Of a stretch of 64,000 nucleotides of DNA, positions 1-7,538 are shown piece by piece; the first letter of the stretch is position 1; each line of letters opens with the position of its first letter. The stretch is taken from NCBI GenBank assembly GCA_037140615.1, contig JBAXED010000004.1, positions 14,474-78,473 on the forward strand. Reading direction: 5' to 3'. Source of the DNA: CAINVV01 sp037140615. GTDB lineage: Bacteria; Bacteroidota; Bacteroidia; Bacteroidales; Prolixibacteraceae. Position numbers and translations under genes: made by a program. The notes under the pieces are model-generated. The model did no database searches, had not been told where the DNA came from, and worked only from the letters and a program-made list of their open reading frames with translations.

Positions 1-371
1 TCTGCCAAATATTAAGAGACTAATAGCCGGAAGTGAGCTTCATTGAGAATACATAACTGTATGCTTTAGATTTAACTTATTTATCGATATATTAATTGGA
101 ATCGTTACAAATGTTACTTAATGTTTAATTTGTATTTAGAATAAATTAATGTATTAACATAATTATATACGTAAATGTTAAATTCATAAATACTTAATAT
201 TTAATGCATTAATTGACTTTTGTAATTTTCCATTAAGGGCTTTAATGCAAAATATAATGAATTAGCTCTTCCTAAATCGTAAAATCAAATAATTGAAATA
301 AACAAAGTATTTAGTAAAGCGTTACATTGGACGGTGGTATTAATGAATTTATAGTCTTTTAAAGACATATT
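1..371. other. AT-rich leader before the 61-haem cytochrome gene
   Basis: No credible gene is visible in this 371-bp stretch. It holds a block (85-150) resembling the sequence before the second cytochrome transcription unit (4914-4978). At its 3' end is a 13-codon relic of a cytochrome C-terminus (358-396). What lies upstream of base 1 cannot be judged. Confidence 0.6.
85..150 (+). promoter_or_regulatory. Upstream block shared by the two cytochrome units (copy A)
   Basis: The core TTAATTGGAATCGTTACAAA matches 4920-4939 at 19 of 20 positions. A second matching patch (TATTTAGAATAAATT against TATTTAAAATAAATT) lies at the same distance downstream. The block sits about 280 bp before the 61-haem gene and about 385 bp before the membrane-protein gene in the other copy. 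A common operator or promoter region is inferred; no regulator is identified. Confidence 0.4.
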
Positions 372-396
372 ATGCGCTACTTGTCCCTTACAATAG
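358..396 (+). pseudogene. Relic of the 20-haem cytochrome 3' end
   Basis: Read in the frame TTT AAA GAC..., this stretch encodes F-K-D-I-L-C-A-T-C-P-L-Q-stop. That is the C-terminus of the 20-haem cytochrome ending at 9134 (F-K-D-I-L-C-A-T-C-H-L-Q-stop), except that the haem-ligand His is now Pro. An in-frame TAG lies two codons upstream, so only the tail survives. Bases 358-401 match 9096-9139 with one difference, at 386. The relic overlaps the start of the 61-haem gene just as the intact gene overlaps the 49-haem gene, which marks this locus as a duplicate. Confidence 0.75.
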
Positions 397-3300
397 TCGT
401 CTTAATAATGGCTCTAATTGTTCATGGACAGACTTCCCCGCACGGGAAATCTTTCCAGATCGATTGTGCACAATGCCATACTTCCACCAACTGGAAGGTA
501 AATCCCACAGCAATTCAGTTCAACCACGACATTACCAATTTTAAGCTGGTTGGTCAGCATTTGATTGTCAATTGCAAGGATTGTCATCTTGTGCTCACTT
601 TCAAGGATGGGCGAAGCAATTGTCTTGATTGTCATGCAGATGCACACAACCAGTCGTTGGGTAAAGATTGCGGGAAATGTCATACGCCGAAATCCTGGAT
701 CATCAGTGATGTTACTGCCATGCATCAAAAAACAAGATTTCCGCTATTGGGTGCACATAGAACTGTCACTTGTAGTGAATGCCATAAGTCTGCTTCAAAA
801 TATCAATATGAGCCTCTTGGAATAGAATGTGTCAACTGTCATAACACAGATTTTCAGAAAACAACAACCCCAAATCACGTAACGAATAAATATTCAACAT
901 TTTGTCTGGAGTGCCACAACGAAAATTCAAATAGCTGGCGCACAACTCTAACAAGCCATGAATCGTTCCCTCTAACAGGTGGTCACAAGGTTGGATGCGG
1001 CTTATGCCATACAACAGGTCATTACGCCAAAATTCCTACTGATTGTAATAATTGTCACAATAAACAGTATATAGCATCACAAATACCTAAGCATCAATCT
1101 GCAGGTATCCCGGTAAAATGCGAAACCTGCCATAATACCTCCACTTGGAAGCCTTCCAGCTTTAATCACCTTGCAACTGGTTTTGAATTAAAAGGATCAC
1201 ATAAAAATGTAGTACAATGTTCTGATTGCCATAAAGGAAATTTGACAAGTGCAAAACAAACTTGCATCAGTTGCCATCAGGTTCAATATGATAAAGCTCC
1301 CAACCATAAAACTGTAAATTATCCACTAGATTGTACTCAATGCCATACACAAATTAATTGGGTAGATAATACCTTTAACCATTCTGCAACAAATTATCCA
1401 CTTACAGGTGCTCATCAAAAAGTTAAATGCGGTGATTGCCATTTGACTACCTTGAAAGGAACACCTACTGTCTGTGGCAGTTGTCACCTTGCAACCTATA
1501 ATAACTCCCAGGTACCCGCTCATGCGTCTGCAGGAATTCCAAAAGAATGCGCCACTTGCCACACAACAGCTGCATGGAAACCTTCCGGTTTTAACCATAC
1601 AACAACAGGTTATGAGTTGAAAGGTGCGCACAAATTACTGGTGCAGTGTTCATTGTGTCACAAGGGAAATGTTACTTCAGCACCACAAACCTGTGTCGGA
1701 TGTCATCAGGCCAAATACGAAGTTGCTCCTAATCACAAAACTCTGGGCTATCCAACAGATTGTATTATGTGCCATACTCAGAACAATTGGTTGGAAAATA
1801 GCTTTAACCATGCCACAACTGCCTTCCCATTAACAGGATCTCATGCATCAGTTCAATGTTCAAAATGTCATGTTGTAAGTTTTAAAGGAACATCTGCTAT
1901 TTGTAGCAGTTGCCATTTGCCGGCGTATATCAGTTCAAAGTTACCTGACCATGTGGCAGCCGCTATACCAAAAGAATGTGCCACCTGCCATACTACAGTT
2001 TCCTGGAAACCTTCATCCTTCAATCATGCCACTACTGGCTATGAATTAAAAGGTGCACATACAAGCATTGTGCAGTGTTCACAGTGTCACAAAGGAATTG
2101 TCACTTCAGCACCTCAGACTTGTTTAGCCTGCCACCAGACCAAGTATGATGCAGCTCCTAATCATAAAGTCAATGGTTTTCCAACTGATTGTGCCATGTG
2201 TCATACCCAGAATAACTGGTTGGAAAATAGTTTTAACCATTCCACTACAGCCTTTCCACTGACCGGAGCACACACCAATGTTATCTGCTCAAAATGCCAT
2301 ACTGTTGGTTTTAAGGGGACATCCGCTGTTTGTAGTAATTGCCATATGCCAGTTTATACAAGTTCACAGATTCCTACCCATGTAGCTGCCGGTATTCCAA
2401 AGGAATGTGCATCCTGCCATACGACAGCATCATGGAAGCCATCTGTTTTCAATCACACTACCACTGGTTATGAATTGAAAGGAGCTCATAAAAGCGTTGT
2501 TCAGTGTTCGCAATGTCACATAGGCAATGTCACTACTGCCCCTCAGGTATGTGTTGGATGCCATCAGGTTCAGTACAATGTGGCACCGGGTCATACGAAA
2601 TATGGATTCTCAACTGATTGTGCCAAATGCCACACTCAAGACAACTGGTTATCAGCAATTTTTGATCATGCAGTAACTAATTTTCCGTTAACAGGTGCTC
2701 ATTCAAAGGTCATATGCGCTTCATGTCATGCCAATGGTTATACAGGAACTTCAACTGTTTGCAGCAGTTGCCATTTACCTGCTTTTAACAGTTCTCAAAA
2801 TCCTGGTCACGTTGCCGCAGGCATTCCAAAGGAGTGTGCAACATGTCACACGATTGTATCCTGGAAACCATCCTCATTTAACCATACGACTACAGGATAT
2901 GAACTTAAGGGGGCTCACAAGCTAATAGTTCAGTGTTCGCAATGTCACAAAGGCAATGTCACCAGCGCACCACAGGTTTGCATTGGATGCCACCAGGCGC
3001 AATACGATGTTGCACCCTCACATAAATCAAGTGGATTTTCAACAGATTGCGCCAAATGCCATTCTCAAGACAATTGGCTTTCTGCGAATTTTGACCATTC
3101 AACAACAAATTTCCCATTGACAGGAGCTCATACAAAGGTTCTTTGTGCTACCTGTCATGTAAAAGGCTATGCAGGCACTTCAACAGCTTGCAGCAGCTGT
3201 CACCTGCCGGTTTATACGAGCTCTCAACTGCCTGGTCACGTGGCTGCAGGTATACCAAAGGAGTGTGCGACCTGCCATACCACAGCAGTATGGAAACCTT

Positions 3301-4823
3301 CTACCTTCAACCATACTACTACTGGTTATGAGCTAAAAGGCGCCCACAAACTGATTGTTCAGTGTTCAGACTGTCACAAAGGGAATGTTACAACTGCCGC
3401 CTTAACCTGCGTTGGATGCCATCAGGCCAAATATGATGCAGCATTGAATCACAAAGCACAGGGATACCCCACAGATTGCTCCATGTGCCACACCCAGAGC
3501 AACTGGTTGGAGAACAGTTTTAATCATGCCACAACGGCCTTCCCATTGACTGGGGCTCATACAACAGTTTTATGCTCAAAATGTCATATTGTTGGCTTCA
3601 AAGGGACGTCGACAGTTTGTAGTAGCTGCCATTTGCCGGTATATACGAGCTCTCAATTGCCTGGTCACGTGGCTGCAGGTATACCAAAGGAGTGTGCGAC
3701 CTGCCATACCACAGCAGTATGGAAACCTTCTACCTTCAACCATACTACTACTGGTTATGAGCTAAAAGGCGCCCACAAACTGATTGTTCAGTGTTCAGAC
3801 TGTCACAAAGGGAATGTTACAACTGCCGCCTTAACCTGCGTTGGATGCCATCAGGCCAAATATGATGCAGCATTGAATCACAAAGCACAGGGATACCCCA
3901 CAGATTGCTCCATGTGCCACACCCAGAGCAACTGGTTGGAGAACAGTTTTAATCATGCCACAACGGCCTTCCCATTGACTGGGGCTCATACAACAGTTTT
4001 ATGCTCAAAATGTCATATTGTTGGCTTCAAAGGGACGTCGACAGTTTGTAGTAGCTGCCATTTGCCGGTATATACGAGCTCTCAATTGCCTGGTCACGTG
4101 GCTGCAGGTATACCAAAGGAGTGTGCATCCTGCCATACCACAGCAGTATGGAAACCGTCTACATTCAATCATACAACCACAGGTTATGAACTGAAAGGTG
4201 CACATAAACTAATAGTTCAGTGTTCACAATGCCACAAGGGAAATGTCACTTCTGCAGCTCTAACTTGCATTGGCTGTCATCAGACAAATTATGATACAGC
4301 TCTGAACCATAAAGCACAGGGATACCCCACAGATTGTGCCATGTGCCACACTCAGAACAACTGGTTGGAAAATAGTTTCAATCATGCCACAACAGCCTTC
4401 CCATTGACTGGAGCTCATACAACAGTTTTATGCTCAAAATGTCATACAACAAGTTTTAAGGGGACTTCTACGCTATGTTTCACATGTCATGCAGTGAAAT
4501 ACAATGCATCGACAAATCCGAACCATCTTGGCGCTAAGTTTCCTACAAATTGCGAAATCTGTCATTCTACCAAGGCATGGACTCCTTCAACCTACAACCA
4601 TGATGCTCAGTATTTCCCAATAAACAGTGGGCGGCACAAGGGAGCATGGACGCTATGCACCGAATGTCATACGGTTCCTACTAATTATGCTACATTTAGT
4701 TGTATTGTTTGCCATACACATAGCAATAAGACAACAGTAGATGGAAATCATAAAGGCGTTAAAAATTATGCCTATACCGGTACATCCTGCTATACATGCC
4801 ATCCCCGGGGAACTACTAACTAA
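372..4823 (+). CDS. Giant 61-haem c-type cytochrome
   Basis: A secreted protein of 1483 residues with an N-terminal signal peptide (hydrophobic to about residue 18, then Gln-Thr-Ser). I count 61 CXXCH motifs and no other domain. Hemes sit in trihaem modules of about 71-72 residues. Each module also carries FNH, GAH and NH/GH histidines, which supply one spare His per haem, so bis-His ligation is likely. Two modules form a 143-residue, six-haem unit, and one unit is repeated exactly at the DNA level (3229-3697 equals 3658-4126). There is no CXXCK or other catalytic haem site, so electron transfer is the likely role rather than nitrite or sulfite reduction. It is a paralogue of the 1196-residue protein at 9110-12700 and longer by two units plus one residue. 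It stands alone, 482 bp before the next gene. Periplasmic or surface location is inferred from the leader. Confidence 0.9.
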   Translation: MRYLSLTIVVLIMALIVHGQTSPHGKSFQIDCAQCHTSTNWKVNPTAIQFNHDITNFKLVGQHLIVNCKDCHLVLTFKDGRSNCLDCHADAHNQSLGKDCGKCHTPKSWIISDVTAMHQKTRFPLLGAHRTVTCSECHKSASKYQYEPLGIECVNCHNTDFQKTTTPNHVTNKYSTFCLECHNENSNSWRTTLTSHESFPLTGGHKVGCGLCHTTGHYAKIPTDCNNCHNKQYIASQIPKHQSAGIPVKCETCHNTSTWKPSSFNHLATGFELKGSHKNVVQCSDCHKGNLTSAKQTCISCHQVQYDKAPNHKTVNYPLDCTQCHTQINWVDNTFNHSATNYPLTGAHQKVKCGDCHLTTLKGTPTVCGSCHLATYNNSQVPAHASAGIPKECATCHTTAAWKPSGFNHTTTGYELKGAHKLLVQCSLCHKGNVTSAPQTCVGCHQAKYEVAPNHKTLGYPTDCIMCHTQNNWLENSFNHATTAFPLTGSHASVQCSKCHVVSFKGTSAICSSCHLPAYISSKLPDHVAAAIPKECATCHTTVSWKPSSFNHATTGYELKGAHTSIVQCSQCHKGIVTSAPQTCLACHQTKYDAAPNHKVNGFPTDCAMCHTQNNWLENSFNHSTTAFPLTGAHTNVICSKCHTVGFKGTSAVCSNCHMPVYTSSQIPTHVAAGIPKECASCHTTASWKPSVFNHTTTGYELKGAHKSVVQCSQCHIGNVTTAPQVCVGCHQVQYNVAPGHTKYGFSTDCAKCHTQDNWLSAIFDHAVTNFPLTGAHSKVICASCHANGYTGTSTVCSSCHLPAFNSSQNPGHVAAGIPKECATCHTIVSWKPSSFNHTTTGYELKGAHKLIVQCSQCHKGNVTSAPQVCIGCHQAQYDVAPSHKSSGFSTDCAKCHSQDNWLSANFDHSTTNFPLTGAHTKVLCATCHVKGYAGTSTACSSCHLPVYTSSQLPGHVAAGIPKECATCHTTAVWKPSTFNHTTTGYELKGAHKLIVQCSDCHKGNVTTAALTCVGCHQAKYDAALNHKAQGYPTDCSMCHTQSNWLENSFNHATTAFPLTGAHTTVLCSKCHIVGFKGTSTVCSSCHLPVYTSSQLPGHVAAGIPKECATCHTTAVWKPSTFNHTTTGYELKGAHKLIVQCSDCHKGNVTTAALTCVGCHQAKYDAALNHKAQGYPTDCSMCHTQSNWLENSFNHATTAFPLTGAHTTVLCSKCHIVGFKGTSTVCSSCHLPVYTSSQLPGHVAAGIPKECASCHTTAVWKPSTFNHTTTGYELKGAHKLIVQCSQCHKGNVTSAALTCIGCHQTNYDTALNHKAQGYPTDCAMCHTQNNWLENSFNHATTAFPLTGAHTTVLCSKCHTTSFKGTSTLCFTCHAVKYNASTNPNHLGAKFPTNCEICHSTKAWTPSTYNHDAQYFPINSGRHKGAWTLCTECHTVPTNYATFSCIVCHTHSNKTTVDGNHKGVKNYAYTGTSCYTCHPRGTTN
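3229..4126 (+). repeat. Exact 429-bp tandem duplication inside the 61-haem gene
   Basis: Bases 3229-3697 are identical to 3658-4126, a 469-bp match at an offset of 429 bp (143 codons). The match ends at C3228/T3657 on the left and G3698/A4127 on the right. The unit encodes six CXXCH motifs. Absence of even silent differences points to a very recent duplication or ongoing homogenisation. An assembly effect is possible but would need reads to judge. Confidence 0.9.
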
Positions 4824-4881
4824 ATTAGAAAAGGGCAAATTTTCAATCTGAAATTTTCTAGTAAAAATTTGAGTTGCGTAG

Positions 4882-4899
4882 ATCAAAAAGCTTTTTGAT
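4882..4899. promoter_or_regulatory. 18-bp palindrome ATCAAAAAGCTTTTTGAT
   Basis: A perfect palindrome with no loop, 59 bp after the 61-haem stop codon and 15 bp before the shared upstream block. It could be a dimeric regulator site, or the core of a weak terminator. No T-run follows it directly, so a terminator role is less convincing. Confidence 0.3.
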
Positions 4900-4913
4900 A
4901 GTCTGATTTCGTT

Positions 4914-4978
4914 GAAAAATTAATTGGAATCATTACAAATATAAATAATGAGATAATTTATATTTAAAATAAATTGGT
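4914..4978 (+). promoter_or_regulatory. Upstream block shared by the two cytochrome units (copy B)
   Basis: The counterpart of 85-150, with TTAATTGGAATCATTACAAA at its centre and a T-rich/A-rich second patch at the same spacing. Presence before both the 61-haem gene and the five-gene operon suggests common control of the two units, or that the block was copied during the gene duplication. Confidence 0.4.
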
Positions 4979-5305
4979 TAAAATGCATTTAATTATATCT
5001 AGATGGATAGTGATTATCTATAATAAAATCAGATACATAGCAATATTATTTATTTGACCGTATATAAAAAAGATTTTAAAAATTTAAAAATTTTGATTTT
5101 TCAAATTAAATCAAAAAGTAACCCAGCAACCCGATTAGTTTAAAAAATTTCCTTCATGTGCTTCATAATGTTAGTTTTACACTTGATTCTTAACATGTGA
5201 TTTGGAACATAAGAGTTGAACAAAAGTGTTGTGTTAAAAAAAAAGAATAACTTCACTTTACAAGTTACAGGTAGAAAGAATGTTAACAATCCCTTATTTG
5301 TTGCC

Positions 5306-6166
5306 ATGAAATTAAAAGATTCTACGATACATCAGATTGTCATTTCAGCATTAGTTGCCATAGTTGCCGGCATAGTTATAGTATTGTTATACATTGGCTA
5401 TAGCTATTATTCAATTCCTATCGAAGAGAGACACTTTCATCCACTAAATCAATCATTTAAAGCTAGCGGTATTGTTGGACATGGCTTAGGCATTGTTGGT
5501 TCTGTCCTGATCTTGGTCGGTGTATTCACCTATATTATCAGAAAGCGATTTCATCAATTTTCACGGATAGGCATTTTGAAGCATTGGCTGGAGTTCCATA
5601 TATTCCTCTGCACGCTAGGGCCATTCTTGATTCTATTTCATACCACTTTTAAATTTGGAGGAATTGTTGCAGTAAGTTTCTGGAGTATGGTGGTTGTTTT
5701 TCTTAGTGGAATTATAGGAAGATATATTTATCTCCAAATTCCAAGATCAATTGAAGGGCAAGAACTCACACTTCTTGAACTTGAAGATCAGAAGATTGAA
5801 ATGAACAAACAATTAAGGCAGTCTGTTACATTGGACGAAAGTATTTATGAGCTTATAAATGTAACACCCAATAAATCAAAAGGCAATAGTAATTTTTTTG
5901 GAAGAAGTAAAGAGGAGCGAATGGCCTTTGGACAATTGAGAAGGGATTTGAAAATCCAAAAGCTTCCCACCAAAAAGGCAAGGGAAATAATTAGAATTTT
6001 TAAAAGTCAGTTGAGGCTTAAAAAGCGAATTGAGCGTTTGGTAACCATGCAAAAGCTTTTTTCCTACTGGCATGTGGCTCATTTACCATTTGCTTTAATC
6101 ATGCTGGTGGTTATGATTATTCATGTTGTAGTCGCAGTTACTTTTGGTTATAAATGGATTTTTTAA
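5306..6166 (+). CDS. Five-helix membrane protein, candidate haem-b quinol module
   Basis: From the ATG at 5306 this is 286 residues with about five membrane helices. Histidines fall at helix ends or inside helices: GH before helix 2, KHWLEFH and LFHTTF in helix 3, and YWHVAHLPF and IIHVV around the last helix. A charged cytoplasmic-type loop lies between helices 4 and 5. The pattern suggests a cytochrome b-like or ferric-reductase-like subunit binding haem b. No named family is recognised with certainty. A TTG start at 5216 would add 30 polar residues, so 5306 is preferred. Its 3' end overlaps the Fe-S/flavin gene by 13 bp, which suggests a complex that passes electrons across the inner membrane to the cytochromes. 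Confidence 0.75.
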   Translation: MKLKDSTIHQIVISALVAIVAGIVIVLLYIGYSYYSIPIEERHFHPLNQSFKASGIVGHGLGIVGSVLILVGVFTYIIRKRFHQFSRIGILKHWLEFHIFLCTLGPFLILFHTTFKFGGIVAVSFWSMVVVFLSGIIGRYIYLQIPRSIEGQELTLLELEDQKIEMNKQLRQSVTLDESIYELINVTPNKSKGNSNFFGRSKEERMAFGQLRRDLKIQKLPTKKAREIIRIFKSQLRLKKRIERLVTMQKLFSYWHVAHLPFALIMLVVMIIHVVVAVTFGYKWIF

Positions 6167-7506
6167 TTATGGAAGTACTAATAGAAAATTTGGTCATTTA
6201 TTCTCTGGTTGCAATATTTATTGTAGCTATTATTATGATTTATATTCTCAAGGGAAAGAGGGAATCACGCGTTGTGGAAGCCAAAATTGCCATTGCAATT
6301 GAGGAGGGAATACATGAACCGGTCACATTGCATCCTGTGATTGATGTAAACAGCTGCATCAAAAGTGGAGCCTGCATTACCGCATGTCACGAAAAGGATA
6401 TAATTGGGATAAAAGATGGAAAGGCGACTATTATCAATGCTTCTCATTGCATTGGACATGGAGCTTGCTTTCATGCTTGTCCGGTTCAGGCTATCTCACT
6501 TTTTATTGGTACTGAAAAGAGAGGCGTTGAATTGCCACACGTCGATCAAACATTTGAATCAAATGTTCCTGGAGTATATATTGCCGGGGAGATGGGAGGA
6601 ATGGGTCTAATAAGGAATTCAGTAGAACAGGGCAAGCAGGCAGTTGAGAACCTGATGAAAAAAATTGATAAAACAGTTGATGCTCAATATGATTTGCTAA
6701 TTGTTGGTGGTGGGCCTGCCGGTGTATCTGCCTCCCTTGCGGCAAAGAAAAATAAGCTCAACGCATTGACTCTTGAGCAGAATAGCCTGGGTGGAACAGT
6801 CTTTACTTTTCCACGAGCGAAAATTGTCATGACATCAGCCATGGATTTACCCCTGCATGGTAAAGTTAAATTTAGTGAAACCAGTAAATCAGAGCTTCTG
6901 AATCTTTGGACAACAGTGTTGACGAATAATGATATCGATCTTCGTGAGAACGCTAAAGTTGAGTCTATTACCCCAATTGATAATTATTTTTTGACAAAAA
7001 CGCTGGATGGTCAGGAGTTTACCTCTCGCAAAATTTTGCTTGCCATTGGAAGAAGAGGTTCTCCCCGCAAGTTGAATGTTAAAGGAGAAGAGAGTATGAA
7101 AGTGGCTTATCGGCTGCTGGAACCGGAACTTATAATAGGGAAAAGAGTTTTGGTTGTTGGAGGAGGAGATTCAGCGATCGAATCTGCCTTGCTTCTAACT
7201 GACGAAAATGAAGTAACGCTTTCTTACAGAAGCGATGCATTTGGACGAATTAAGCCAAAAAACAATGAAAAGATCAGAGAAGCGATTGCAAATAAAACTG
7301 TAAATATGCTCTTTAATTCAAATGTGACATCCATTGAGGACCATCAGGTTAAATTATTTTTGTCGGATATTAAGGAAGAGGTTGTTCTCGAAAATGACCT
7401 TGTTTACATTTTTGCCGGAGGAGAACTGCCAACTCAGTTTCTAGAGAAAATAGGCATTAAAATCACCAAAAAATTTGGAGAAGCAATTCTTAAGCACGAA
7501 AAGTAG
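6154..7506 (+). CDS. Membrane-anchored Fe-S/FAD pyridine-nucleotide oxidoreductase
   Basis: 450 residues. In order: a membrane helix (about 10-33); a ferredoxin-like domain with C68-x5-C74-x3-C78 and C99-x5-C105-x3-C109-P; a segment GVYIAGEMGG (140-149) that in thioredoxin-reductase-type enzymes normally lies at the C-terminus; an FAD-binding GGGPAG (185-190); and a second nucleotide-binding GGGDSA (336-341). The protein ends soon after the AGGELP motif, where those enzymes would continue into the AGD segment. Both cluster motifs lack the second Cys of CxxCxxCxxxC (Ser71 and His102 take its place). The likely role is to exchange electrons between NAD(P)H and the neighbouring membrane protein and cytochromes. 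An ATG at 6169 is an alternative start that avoids the 13-bp overlap. Confidence 0.8.
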   Translation: MDFLIMEVLIENLVIYSLVAIFIVAIIMIYILKGKRESRVVEAKIAIAIEEGIHEPVTLHPVIDVNSCIKSGACITACHEKDIIGIKDGKATIINASHCIGHGACFHACPVQAISLFIGTEKRGVELPHVDQTFESNVPGVYIAGEMGGMGLIRNSVEQGKQAVENLMKKIDKTVDAQYDLLIVGGGPAGVSASLAAKKNKLNALTLEQNSLGGTVFTFPRAKIVMTSAMDLPLHGKVKFSETSKSELLNLWTTVLTNNDIDLRENAKVESITPIDNYFLTKTLDGQEFTSRKILLAIGRRGSPRKLNVKGEESMKVAYRLLEPELIIGKRVLVVGGGDSAIESALLLTDENEVTLSYRSDAFGRIKPKNNEKIREAIANKTVNMLFNSNVTSIEDHQVKLFLSDIKEEVVLENDLVYIFAGGELPTQFLEKIGIKITKKFGEAILKHEK

Positions 7507-7538
7507 TTTTATTGGAAATTGATTTTAATAAAGCGGAA

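Larger units (their letters stand above)
4824..5305. other. AT-rich spacer before the cytochrome operon
   Basis: This 482-bp spacer has no convincing gene. It contains an 18-bp perfect palindrome (4882-4899) and the second copy of the shared upstream block (4914-4978). The region 4980-5200 is almost entirely A/T. An in-frame TTG at 5216 could extend the next gene, but the encoded stretch is polar and unlike a leader. Confidence 0.5.

Noticed and set aside
3229..4126. Direct repeats as a possible CRISPR array
   Set aside because: The unit is 429 bp, fully coding and in frame; no short repeat/spacer pattern exists.
414..4886. Several antisense and alternate-frame open frames inside the 61-haem gene, and similar ones in the 49-haem gene
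   Set aside because: They are by-products of the repetitive Cys/His codons. None has a leader, domain or conserved start, and many repeat in each unit.
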